A stretch of 6,940 nucleotides of DNA, from assembly GCA_041690535.1 (NCBI GenBank), contig JAWLHA010000120.1:1-6940 (forward strand), given 5' to 3'. Below are positions 1 through 4,939 of this stretch, piece by piece; the stretch's first letter is position 1, and the number at the start of each line of letters is the position of its first letter. Made by a program: the position numbers and the translations under genes. This stretch comes from JAWLHA01 sp041690535. GTDB lineage: Bacteria > Pseudomonadota > Gammaproteobacteria > Thiohalomonadales > Thiohalomonadaceae. The notes under the pieces were generated by a model. That model did no database searches. It had not been told where the DNA came from and saw nothing but the letters and a program-made list of their open reading frames with translations.

Positions 1-97
1 TGAATACATCCCTGTACGCTCGACGGCCGCGTCCATGCGGCCGACGACCTGCTTTCAAGGACTTACGTCGCTCTTGGGTGAGTATGCGTTCACCCTG
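1..97 (+). repeat. Right end of a dispersed MITE-like repeat (copy 1, cut by window edge)
   Basis: Bases 37-97 align without gaps to 3425-3485 (61 bp, about nine differences), and both end in the inverted terminal sequence AGTATGCGTTCACCCTG or a close variant. Bases 1-27 also match the centre of the copy at 3174-3485, but here TGAATAC joins directly to ATCC(C/G)TGTACGCTCGACGG, with the tandem hairpin units of the other copy absent. A local hairpin CGGCCGC/GCGGCCG lies around 24-43. Bases 47-72 are the reverse complement of 3211-3236 with one mismatch, so the interior is itself part of an inverted repeat. The left end should lie beyond the window. There is no coding capacity. Bases 98-199 hold no feature I can recognise. 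Confidence 0.8.
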
Positions 98-199
98 CTC
101 TTCCAAACCCATCATCCTGTTTCTAACCGGTTGATCATCAAGGTGCGCAAGCGGTTCCGCGTACTTCCTTCCACCCAGAAAAAGGGAAAGTGGCCTCGG

Positions 200-880
200 T
201 CAAGTCACTGGATTTTGCCGTGGGCGTCCCCGGTAGGTGATCTGCTCGGGCGCCACCGCTCCCCCGGAGATGATAAAGGACATGGCCTGGTCCATGGTCC
301 AGTCGGTGGGCACCAGACGGTTGACCGGCACCAGCTCGAGATAACCCGAAGTGGGGTTGGGGGTGGTCGGCACATACACCGCCGCGATCTCCTCCCCCGT
401 GGCGTCATCCCGCAGCACCCGGGTCACGAAACCCACCGCCTTCATCTCCGGGGTGGGAAACTCGATGAGTACGACCCGCTGCACACTCTCCGGTTTCTGC
501 TCGAGGGCGAGCAGCAGCTTCTTTGTCCCCCCATAAATGGTCTGCACCATGGGGATGCGGTGCATCAAGCGATCAAAGAACCCGAGGATCCGCCGACCGG
601 CCACCCGGGACGCCGCCCAACCAAGCAACACGAGGGCGATCAGCGTAACCAAGACCGCCATTGCGGATTGGAACCACGGCTCGAGAAGCAGCTGCGCCAA
701 GGCGGGGGCCTGCTGTTCGACACCGCGGGAGAGGGCGCGCACCCATGGGGTACCGAAGCGGGAGAGCTGCCTCAGTACGAAACCGAACACCACCCAGGTG
801 ATCCAGATGGGAATAACCGTGAGCACCCCCGCAAACAGATAACGTTGCAGGCGTCCGACACTGTTGGCACCAAAGCTCAT
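200..880 (-). CDS. DUF502 (COV1-like) family inner-membrane protein
   Basis: A 226-aa protein of the DUF502 family, related to plant COV1; the biochemical role is not established. Two hydrophobic segments (about residues 15-36 and 72-90) predict two inner-membrane helices. Family signatures follow: RIPMVQTIYGGTKK (about 108-121), GFVTRVL (about 140-146), VYVPTTPNPTSGY (about 158-170) and FIISGG (about 192-197). The length fits the family. The frame stays open upstream to 1102, but I chose ATG 880 because GGAG (888-891) lies 7 nt before it, and the upstream extension is Ala/Pro/Arg-rich and unlike the family. The gene stands alone between repeat copies at 1-97 and 1089-1149. In other proteobacteria relatives are often next to aspS, which is not seen here. 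Confidence 0.9.
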   Translation of the reverse strand: MSFGANSVGRLQRYLFAGVLTVIPIWITWVVFGFVLRQLSRFGTPWVRALSRGVEQQAPALAQLLLEPWFQSAMAVLVTLIALVLLGWAASRVAGRRILGFFDRLMHRIPMVQTIYGGTKKLLLALEQKPESVQRVVLIEFPTPEMKAVGFVTRVLRDDATGEEIAAVYVPTTPNPTSGYLELVPVNRLVPTDWTMDQAMSFIISGGAVAPEQITYRGRPRQNPVT

Positions 881-1247
881 CCACAGACTCCAAAAATGTT
901 TTGTTGTTGCTCCCCGCGGCAGCCACGGCCGCGGCGCAATGACGGTGGACGGGGCTCCTGCGGTTCCAGACCCAGCCGGCGCCGCAGATGCCGAAACGCG
1001 TGCCTGAGGGCGGACCTGCTGCAGCTTGTTCACCGCCCCCTTACATACCTGAATGGCTAGAGCTTTGTCACCTTCCGCAAAGCGGCCCCAGGGTAAACGC
1101 ATACTAACGTCACGGCCGTGCTGTGAGCGATTAAGTATGCGTTTACCCTAAAAAAGGCCCAATGACAGAGGCACAGTGGATGCGCGGAATAGGGGTGGTC
1201 CCAGCGGGGAGAGTCTTTCAATCAGGAGAGGCCGCAAGCAGCGAAGC
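881..1247. other. Gene-free gap between DUF502 and uvsE
   Basis: This 367-bp stretch carries the 5' region of the DUF502 gene, the palindromic repeat copy at 1089-1149, an A6 run at 1150-1155, and about 90 bp after uvsE with no hairpin-plus-T-run terminator on the minus strand. The minus-strand frame is open through 881-1102, but its Ala/Pro/Arg-rich translation has no recognisable signature. A possible minus promoter (GTGACA at 1066-1071, TATGTA at 1042-1047, 18-nt spacer) is too weak to call. Confidence 0.6.
1089..1149 (+). repeat. Palindromic, internally deleted copy of the dispersed repeat (copy 2)
   Basis: A perfect 16-bp inverted repeat, AGGGTAAACGCATACT (1090-1105) and its complement (1134-1149), encloses a 28-nt interior. 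The interior holds a second hairpin at 1110-1126 (TCACGGC-CGT-GCTGTGA, one G-U pair). Bases 1089-1130 match 4356-4397 at 40 of 42 positions and 3174-3215 less closely. The right arm equals the terminal repeat of copies 1 and 3. Relative to copy 3, almost the whole centre is missing, leaving left end joined to right terminal repeat. As RNA or single-stranded DNA it would fold into a long hairpin. It is unlikely to be a terminator for uvsE, because on the minus strand the T run (1150-1155) precedes the hairpin. Confidence 0.85.
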
Positions 1248-2141
1248 CTATCGCCCCCCGTCGCCATCGGAGGCAAGCAGCCGGCCGGCCCTCAAGGCGC
1301 TCGCCTCTTTGTCGCGGAGTTCGAACATCACATCCAGCTCCATCCCCTCGGCCGCCTTCAGAAAACCGCGAAAGTGGGGGACATCCAGGGTCTCGGCGTG
1401 AGTCCCCACACGACGCCCCGGTTGCTGACTGCTGTAGTCGACCATGGGTATTCCGTCGCCGGAGCCCCAAGTCGCGCTCGCGGCGCGCAAGGCCTCAGCC
1501 AACGGCTCTCCCTGATTGAGGCACTCGTGGTGCAAGGTGTCGAATATCACCGGAACGCCTACTTGGGCGTGGACAGCCAGGCAATCCTCAAGACTGAAAC
1601 GACCATCGTCGTTCTCGATGGCAAGACGGGCCTTCAGGCGCGGGGCCATCCGCTCATAGTTTCTGCAGAAGGTGTTCAGCGCCACCAGTTTGTCGCCGTA
1701 GAGCCCGCCCACATGGATCTGAATCTTTGCCGAAGCGTCCAGCCCGAGGGCCTCCAGCAGCGTGCAGTGGTAGTCCAACTCGGCCAGGCTCCGCCCCACC
1801 AGGGCGGCATCGGGGGAGTTCAGTATGGTGTATTGCCCCGGATGCATGGAGATGCGGATGCCGTGGGCCCGGACAAAGCTCCCCAACCGCTCCAATGTCG
1901 GACGGAAATGGGCGCACCAGTCAAATGTGCAAACAGGATGGGAGGCAAAGGGCACCAGATCGGAACTGATACGGAAGAAGAGCAGTCCGTGGGCCACATT
2001 GAATCGGAGGATGTCCCCGAGACAGGCGAGGTTTGAGGCCACGGTCTCCACCAGACGCGCCTCGGAGTAGGAGGCCAGCCGAAAACGCCGGTTCGCCTTG
2101 CAGCCGATGGCCTGCGGCGTGGAGACATAGCCCAGCTTCAT
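1248..2141 (-). CDS. uvsE: UV damage endonuclease UvsE/UvdE
   Basis: A 297-aa UV-damage endonuclease: a TIM-barrel, metal-dependent enzyme of the endonuclease IV-like fold that nicks DNA 5' to UV photoproducts, starting repair independently of UvrABC. It opens with the family-like MKLGYVST. Expected metal ligands fall at His68 (FASHP), His100 (SMHPGQY), His143 (IHVGG), Glu176 (IENDD), Asp201 and His204 (FDTLHH), His248 (GTHAETLD) and Glu274 (MFELRDKE), close in numbering to the Thermus thermophilus enzyme as I recall it. The site recalled there as Lys229-x-His231 reads Met233-x-Asp235 (PMVDYSSQ). The start is ATG 2141 on homology; the frame is open to 2252, but the extra residues are not family-like. 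It has no well-spaced Shine-Dalgarno: a G5 run sits 10 nt upstream and AGGAGG 23 nt upstream. Confidence 0.93.
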   Translation of the reverse strand: MKLGYVSTPQAIGCKANRRFRLASYSEARLVETVASNLACLGDILRFNVAHGLLFFRISSDLVPFASHPVCTFDWCAHFRPTLERLGSFVRAHGIRISMHPGQYTILNSPDAALVGRSLAELDYHCTLLEALGLDASAKIQIHVGGLYGDKLVALNTFCRNYERMAPRLKARLAIENDDGRFSLEDCLAVHAQVGVPVIFDTLHHECLNQGEPLAEALRAASATWGSGDGIPMVDYSSQQPGRRVGTHAETLDVPHFRGFLKAAEGMELDVMFELRDKEASALRAGRLLASDGDGGR

Positions 2142-2161
2142 GCCGCTGCCGCCCCCGCCAT
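2138..2161 (-). other. Possible 7-codon leader ORF coupled to uvsE
   Basis: AGGAGG (2165-2170) lies 3 nt before an ATG at 2161 that is out of frame with uvsE. It would encode MAGAAAA and stop at TGA, which overlaps the uvsE start as ATGA. This could couple translation into uvsE, which lacks its own well-spaced ribosome-binding site. The spacing is shorter than usual and the ORF is tiny, so chance is quite possible. Confidence 0.25.
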
Positions 2162-2211
2162 TCGCCTCCTGGAAGGGCTCAAGAATCCACTGCCCAAGAA
2201 CACCATAGCCT

Positions 2212-2238
2212 GTTCCGGCGAGGCGTCCCGCCGGGAAC
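2212..2238 (-). terminator. Hairpin downstream of dapB (weak terminator candidate)
   Basis: GTTCCGGCG (2212-2220) pairs with CGCCGGGAAC (2229-2238) with one bulged G and an 8-nt loop. It begins about 53 nt after the dapB stop, before uvsE. No T run follows on either strand, so it may be a processing or partial-termination structure. If it does not terminate, dapB and uvsE (150 bp apart, same strand) could be cotranscribed. Confidence 0.3.
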
Positions 2239-2291
2239 GGACCAAGGGCCAAAGGGTCAGCGGCATGGCAGCCCCAGACGATGGGCCAGGC

Positions 2292-3098
2292 TCAATCCTT
2301 CAGCCCAAGAACGTCCTGCATGTCGTACAGACCGCTTTCCCGCCCCATGAGCCATACGGCTGCACGCACCGCGCCCTTGGCGAAGGTCATGCGGCTGGAG
2401 GCCTTGTGGGTGATTTCCACCCGTTCGCCAATTCCGGCGAACATCACCGTATGCTCACCGACAATGTCACCGGCGCGAATGGTTTCAAAGCCGATGGTCT
2501 TGCGCTCGCGCTCACCGGTTTGCCCTTCCCGTCCATAGACGGCACAGCTCTTCAAGTCGCGCCCGAGCGCCGCGGCGACCACCTCCCCCATGCGCAGTGC
2601 GGTCCCGGAGGGGGCATCCACCTTGTGGCGATGGTGGGCCTCGATGACCTCGATATCCACCTCATCACCCAATACCCTGGCGGCAAGGTCGAGGAGTTTC
2701 AGGCATAGATTCACCCCAACGCTCATATTGGGAGCGAACACCACCCCCACCTCACCGCCGGCCACACCGATGAGCCTCTTCTGCTCGTCGTCCAGGCCGG
2801 TAGTGCCAATCACGATCCGCCTGCCCGCCCTGCGACAGATCTCTACGTTGGCAGCGGTCGCGACCGGCGCGGTAAAATCGATCAGAACGTCAAAATCGGC
2901 GGTGACCTTCTCCAAATCCTCCACCAGGGCCACCCCGAGTCTGCCAACACCGGCCAGTTCACCGGCGTCTGCGCCAATCAGGCTGCTGCCCGGCCGCTCT
3001 ACGGCCGCCCCCAACATCACCCCCTCGGCCTGATGGATGGCCTCGATGATGGTCCTGCCCATGCGCCCGCTGGCGCCGGTCACTGCGATTCTGATCAT
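2292..3098 (-). CDS. dapB: 4-hydroxy-tetrahydrodipicolinate reductase DapB
   Basis: A complete 268-aa DapB, the cytoplasmic NAD(P)H-dependent reductase making tetrahydrodipicolinate in the lysine/meso-diaminopimelate pathway. The N-terminal Rossmann segment has GASGRMG (8-14). IGTTG (97-101) and APNMSVGVN (122-130) follow, and then the catalytic signature EAHHRHKVDAPSGTA (153-167) with His155/His156 and Lys159. The C-terminus ends in the family-like YDMQDVLGL. The length matches bacterial DapB. ATG 3098 is set by homology and by AGGGGG (3104-3109) 5 nt upstream. A TATAAT box lies about 30 nt before the start. dapB often follows dnaJ directly in gammaproteobacteria; here repeats and three other genes intervene. 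Confidence 0.97.
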   Translation of the reverse strand: MIRIAVTGASGRMGRTIIEAIHQAEGVMLGAAVERPGSSLIGADAGELAGVGRLGVALVEDLEKVTADFDVLIDFTAPVATAANVEICRRAGRRIVIGTTGLDDEQKRLIGVAGGEVGVVFAPNMSVGVNLCLKLLDLAARVLGDEVDIEVIEAHHRHKVDAPSGTALRMGEVVAAALGRDLKSCAVYGREGQTGERERKTIGFETIRAGDIVGEHTVMFAGIGERVEITHKASSRMTFAKGAVRAAVWLMGRESGLYDMQDVLGLKD

Positions 3099-3121
3099 TC
3101 GAACCCCCTGCTGATACGAGA

Positions 3122-3134
3122 GAAAGCGATTATA
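3122..3134 (-). promoter_or_regulatory. dapB promoter -10 region
   Basis: A perfect TATAAT on the minus strand (3129-3134) predicts a start of transcription near 3122 and a leader of about 24 nt before the dapB ATG. The hexamer 17 nt upstream (GCAACG, 3152-3157) is a poor -35, so an activator or an imperfect sigma-70 contact may be involved. The left end of repeat copy 3 begins at 3174, just upstream of this region. Confidence 0.6.
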
Positions 3135-3173
3135 CCCGAGGCGAGCCGCGCCGTTGCTCAGTCCGATGGGACT

Positions 3174-3485
3174 CAGGGCGAGCGCTTGCTTGCGCTACGC
3201 CCGTGCTGTGAGCGATGTAAGTCCTTGAAAGCAGGTACCCTGTGAATACGACCGACAGGGATGTCGGGAGTGAAGATTATGCAGGAGCAATCATCTTCCG
3301 ACCGACAGGGATGTCGGGAGTGGATTATGCAGCAGCAATCTTCTTCCATCCGTGTACGCTCGACGGCAGCCGCTTCGGGCATCCTGCACTCCCGCGGCAT
3401 AAGTGCATCCATGCACCGATCCACGCGGCCGACGGCCTAATTTCAAGGACCTACATCGCGCTTGGGTAAGTGTGCGTTGACCCTG
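3174..3485 (+). repeat. Full-length MITE-like repeat (copy 3) with modular centre
   Basis: A 312-bp element between dapB and the DsrE-like gene. The left end (3174-3215) aligns without gaps to 4356-4397 at about 32 of 42 positions, the last 16 identical. The right end (3425-3485) matches 37-97. Subterminal inverted repeats (around 3211-3236, and 3435-3460 in reverse) give a nested structure. The centre holds two tandem 50-bp hairpin units (3249-3346) and a further insert (about 3367-3420) with GTGCATCCATGCAC, none of which occurs in copy 1. Terminal repeats here are degenerate (CAGGGCGAGCGC on the left, GCGTTGACCCTG on the right). Short ORFs across it on both strands are repeat-derived and probably not genes. 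Confidence 0.8.
3249..3346 (+). repeat. Tandem pair of ~50-bp hairpin units
   Basis: Two adjacent copies begin at 3249 and 3299. Their first 24 bases are identical; the remainder differs by a 2-nt deletion and two substitutions in the second copy. Each contains CCGACA-GGGA-TGTCGG (3252-3267 and 3302-3317), a perfect 6-bp stem closing a GNRA-type tetraloop, followed by a shared GATTATGCAG(G/C)AGCAATC segment. They are absent at the equivalent position of copy 1, which suggests gain or loss as units. Confidence 0.85.
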
Positions 3486-3552
3486 CAATGGGATTGGTCA
3501 GCGCCAGGAGGGGATCGGCGCTCGAAGAGGGTCGAACCGGCACGAAGCACGC

Positions 3553-3613
3553 GTCGCCGGAACGCCCCTCTCGGCATGCCTTCAGGGGCGGTAAAGCACT
3601 CCTTTCCGGCGAC
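3553..3613. repeat. Large two-step inverted repeat downstream of the DsrE-like gene
   Basis: GTCGCCGGAA (3553-3562) is perfectly complementary to 3604-3613. The next CGCCCCT (3563-3569) is perfectly complementary to AGGGGCG (3584-3590), giving a 17-bp stem interrupted by a 13-nt bulge on one side. The 14-nt apical loop contains the palindrome GGCATGCC. It lies about 67 nt past the DsrE-like stop on the minus strand and has no adjacent T run, so it is not a classical terminator. It is not part of the MITE-like family. It may stabilise the 3' end or bind protein as DNA. Confidence 0.65.
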
Positions 3614-3680
3614 CTGCAGATTTCCCGAATTTTCCCGTGCGCTCTGTCGCGGGCAACCGGCGGCCGCTGTGGACGCGAGC

Positions 3681-4208
3681 TCACCACGCGACGTAGGCGA
3701 AGCCCTCCTCCTGCAATTCCATGAGGTCAGCGGCCCCCACCTCCACCACCTTGGCGAAGGGCACCAGGTCCTCCTCGGTCCAACTCAGGCTTTTCATGGT
3801 ATTGCCGCAAGCGTGAAACTCCACCCCGTACTGCGCGAGACTGGAGACCCGCTGGCGGATCTCCTCGCTGACAGGCCGAAGCGGGTTCTTCGCCAGGATG
3901 TGAATGCCCTGCGCAAAGGAGACCACCACGATCTTGACGTTGTCGCCGTACTTGCGCAGGACCGCCCCCACCGAGAAGAGGACATGATTCTGGTAGTCCT
4001 CGTCGGCCTTGTTGAACTGAAAGACGATCTTGTGCTCCGGCGGGTCCCCCGGGAAGCGCAATTCATCCCCGTCGCTCGCCTCTTGGGCGACTGCGAAGCG
4101 ACCACTACCTACGGCGGCCGCCCCCGCGCCCGCAGCAGCCAGTGCAAAAAGCCTTCGGCGCATCTTGTCGATCCCGCGGGCGAAATTGCCAGATGATTTC
4201 TTGTTCAT
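3681..4208 (-). CDS. Exported DsrE/DsrF-like family protein (probable Tat substrate)
   Basis: A 175-aa protein with an N-terminal export signal and one DsrE-like domain. RRRLF (17-21) followed by an Ala/Gly-rich hydrophobic stretch (about 22-36) and FAVA-Q (38-42) resembles a twin-arginine signal with a likely cut after Ala41. The mature part has HKIVFQFN (59-66), VKIVVVSFAQGIHIL (91-105) and FHACGNTMK (131-139) with the single conserved Cys134, then GAADLMELQEEGFAY near the end. Family members include DsrE, DsrF and TusD sulfur carriers, but exported single-domain homologues have no settled function. ATG 4208 is supported by GGGGAG (4217-4222) 8 nt upstream; Met16 is an alternative. The gene stands alone between repeat copies 3 and 4. 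No other sulfur gene is visible. Confidence 0.85.
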   Translation of the reverse strand: MNKKSSGNFARGIDKMRRRLFALAAAGAGAAAVGSGRFAVAQEASDGDELRFPGDPPEHKIVFQFNKADEDYQNHVLFSVGAVLRKYGDNVKIVVVSFAQGIHILAKNPLRPVSEEIRQRVSSLAQYGVEFHACGNTMKSLSWTEEDLVPFAKVVEVGAADLMELQEEGFAYVAW

Positions 4209-4355
4209 GTACGAGACTCCCCGGTCGGTCTATTGGAGTATGCCTCTGGTGGGCACTACTTGGGGTTAGTGGAAACGGGAAAGACAAACGCTCCCGAGCA
4301 CAAGAGAGTATTTAACACATTTCCCGCTCGGATTCGCGTGCGTATGCCACCAGCA

Positions 4356-4400
4356 CAGGGTGAACGCATACTAACGTCACCGCCGTGCTGTGAGCGACGT
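4356..4400 (+). repeat. Left end of the dispersed MITE-like repeat (copy 4, truncated)
   Basis: Bases 4356-4397 match 1089-1130 at 40 of 42 positions, including the terminal repeat CAGGGTGAACGCATACT and the hairpin segment around TCAC..GTGA. Matching to the longer copies continues only to about 4400 (GACGT). No right end with an AGTATGCG..ACCCTG arm is found before the next gene, so this copy looks truncated. It lies about 148 bp upstream of the DsrE-like start. Confidence 0.8.
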
Positions 4401-4401
4401 C

Positions 4402-4468
4402 GTGGCGTAATGTAGGAAACCTCCTACAGAACGTTGCGCCACCGGCCCATACACCCGCCGGGGGGTGG
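4402..4468 (+). promoter_or_regulatory. Two mutually exclusive hairpins upstream of the 88-aa gene
   Basis: Hairpin 1 has an outer stem GTGGCGTA (4402-4409) with TGCGCCAC (4435-4442, one G-U pair) and an inner stem TGTAGGA (4411-4417) with TCCTACA (4422-4428), loop AACC. Hairpin 2 would pair CCACCGGC (4439-4446) with GCCG (4457-4460) and GGTGG (4464-4468). They share CCAC at 4439-4442, so only one can form fully. The arrangement suggests a leader or attenuator; function is inferred from geometry alone. Confidence 0.4.
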
Positions 4469-4479
4469 TGGGAGAATGA

Positions 4480-4509
4480 ATGGCTTTCGCGGAACGTGCA
4501 ATCAAATGA
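4480..4509 (+). other. Possible 9-codon leader peptide ORF
   Basis: ATG 4480 follows GGGAG (4470-4474) by 5 nt, encodes MAFAERAIK and ends at TGA (4507-4509). It is in the same frame as the 88-aa gene starting at TTG 4561, with only this TGA between them. It could be a regulatory leader ORF, the severed start of a longer gene broken by a nonsense change, or chance. Confidence 0.25.
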
Positions 4510-4560
4510 CACATCGGGGCAGAAACACGCCCCCGCTGTCTCACACGCTGGAGCAGGCAC

Positions 4561-4827
4561 TTGGAGCAGCAGAACAAGAGAGGTGTTTACAAGGCTTATA
4601 CCGATGCGGGCACGCTGTCCATTGGCAACCACCTCAATCTCGCCAGCTTTCTCACCAGGGCCAAGGAGAGGGGAGCCCACTATTGCGCCCTCGAGGACGA
4701 CCGGGGACGGGTTCTTGCCGTACTTGTACGCGAGCGGGACGACTGGGTCGCCTTTTCCACAGGCCGGATCGCCCTCTCCGATTTCGACGTGGTTGCGATC
4801 CCGGAGCACACGGCATTCGCCGCCTGA
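4561..4827 (+). CDS. Hypothetical small protein, 88 aa
   Basis: I do not recognise this protein. It is charged and soluble-looking, with no signal peptide or membrane helix. A predicted helix-prone stretch (LNLASFLTRAKERG, about 25-38) leads into a likely beta-rich part with CALEDDRGRVLAVLVRERDDWVAFS (about 42-66, cited here only as a region) and a hydrophobic end FDVVAIPEH. Third positions are rich in G and C like neighbouring genes, which supports real coding. The only plausible start in the frame is TTG 4561, with GGAG (4550-4553) 7 nt upstream; the frame opens after TGA 4507. It is followed 112 bp later by the Sel1-type gene on the same strand. The unusual start and structured leader may indicate controlled translation. 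Confidence 0.6.
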   Translation: MEQQNKRGVYKAYTDAGTLSIGNHLNLASFLTRAKERGAHYCALEDDRGRVLAVLVRERDDWVAFSTGRIALSDFDVVAIPEHTAFAA

Positions 4828-4840
4828 ACGAGCAGCCACT

Positions 4841-4860
4841 CTGTAAGCATTTTCTTACAG
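4841..4860 (+). promoter_or_regulatory. Perfect 7-bp dyad, operator or weak terminator
   Basis: CTGTAAG (4841-4847) and CTTACAG (4854-4860) form a perfect inverted repeat around CATTTT, 13 nt after the stop of the 88-aa gene and 79 nt before the Sel1-type start. No T run follows, so a classical terminator is unlikely. A TTGACG hexamer starts 3 nt later (4864-4869) and a TAAAAT hexamer sits at 4905-4910, but the 35-nt spacing rules them out as one promoter. An operator for the downstream gene is possible. Confidence 0.4.
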
Positions 4861-4939
4861 AAGTTGACGGGGCTTTCCGACGCCTCTTAGTGTGTTTTCT
4901 GACGTAAAATGCTGATTGCAATACGTCGAGGTGTCGGCA

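Larger units (their letters stand above)
4209..4560. other. Divergent intergenic region between the DsrE-like gene and the 88-aa ORF
   Basis: This 352-bp region should contain minus-strand control signals for the DsrE-like gene (4209 to about 4350) and plus-strand signals for the 88-aa gene. It holds repeat copy 4 (4356-4400), a hairpin cluster (4402-4468), a 9-codon ORF (4480-4509) and a further GGGGC/GCCCC hairpin (4516-4520 with 4529-4533, loop AGAAACAC). I found no convincing -35/-10 pair on either strand. Confidence 0.6.

Noticed and set aside
35..1060. A 341-codon plus-strand open frame opposite the DUF502 gene
   Set aside because: It starts inside the repeat copy and overlaps a confident DUF502 protein; the translation is Arg/Pro/His-rich.
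1042..1071. A minus-strand promoter for DUF502 (GTGACA, 18 nt, TATGTA)
   Set aside because: Both hexamers are weak matches and the leader would be about 155 nt; not enough to call.
1089..1149. Integron attC site
   Set aside because: The palindromic shape is suggestive, but no proper RYYYAAC/GTTRRRY core pair is present and no integrase is visible.
1176..2036. A 286-codon plus-strand open frame opposite uvsE
   Set aside because: It is antisense to a well-supported UvsE and has no recognisable domain.
3249..3346. CRISPR-like array
   Set aside because: Only two directly adjoining units exist; there are no unique spacers of uniform length and no cas genes.
3173..3469. Short open frames on both strands between dapB and the DsrE-like gene
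   Set aside because: They lie inside the repeat element, duplicate its tandem units in their translations, and have no convincing ribosome-binding site.
3515..3545. tRNA-like GGTTCGACCC on the minus strand
   Set aside because: The flanking bases do not form a T-stem and there is no acceptor or anticodon arm nearby.
4480..4827. Selenocysteine at the in-frame TGA (4507) followed by a GGGGC/GCCCC hairpin
   Set aside because: The hairpin loop (AGAAACAC) lacks the GU feature of bacterial SECIS elements and the short upstream peptide does not resemble a selenoprotein.
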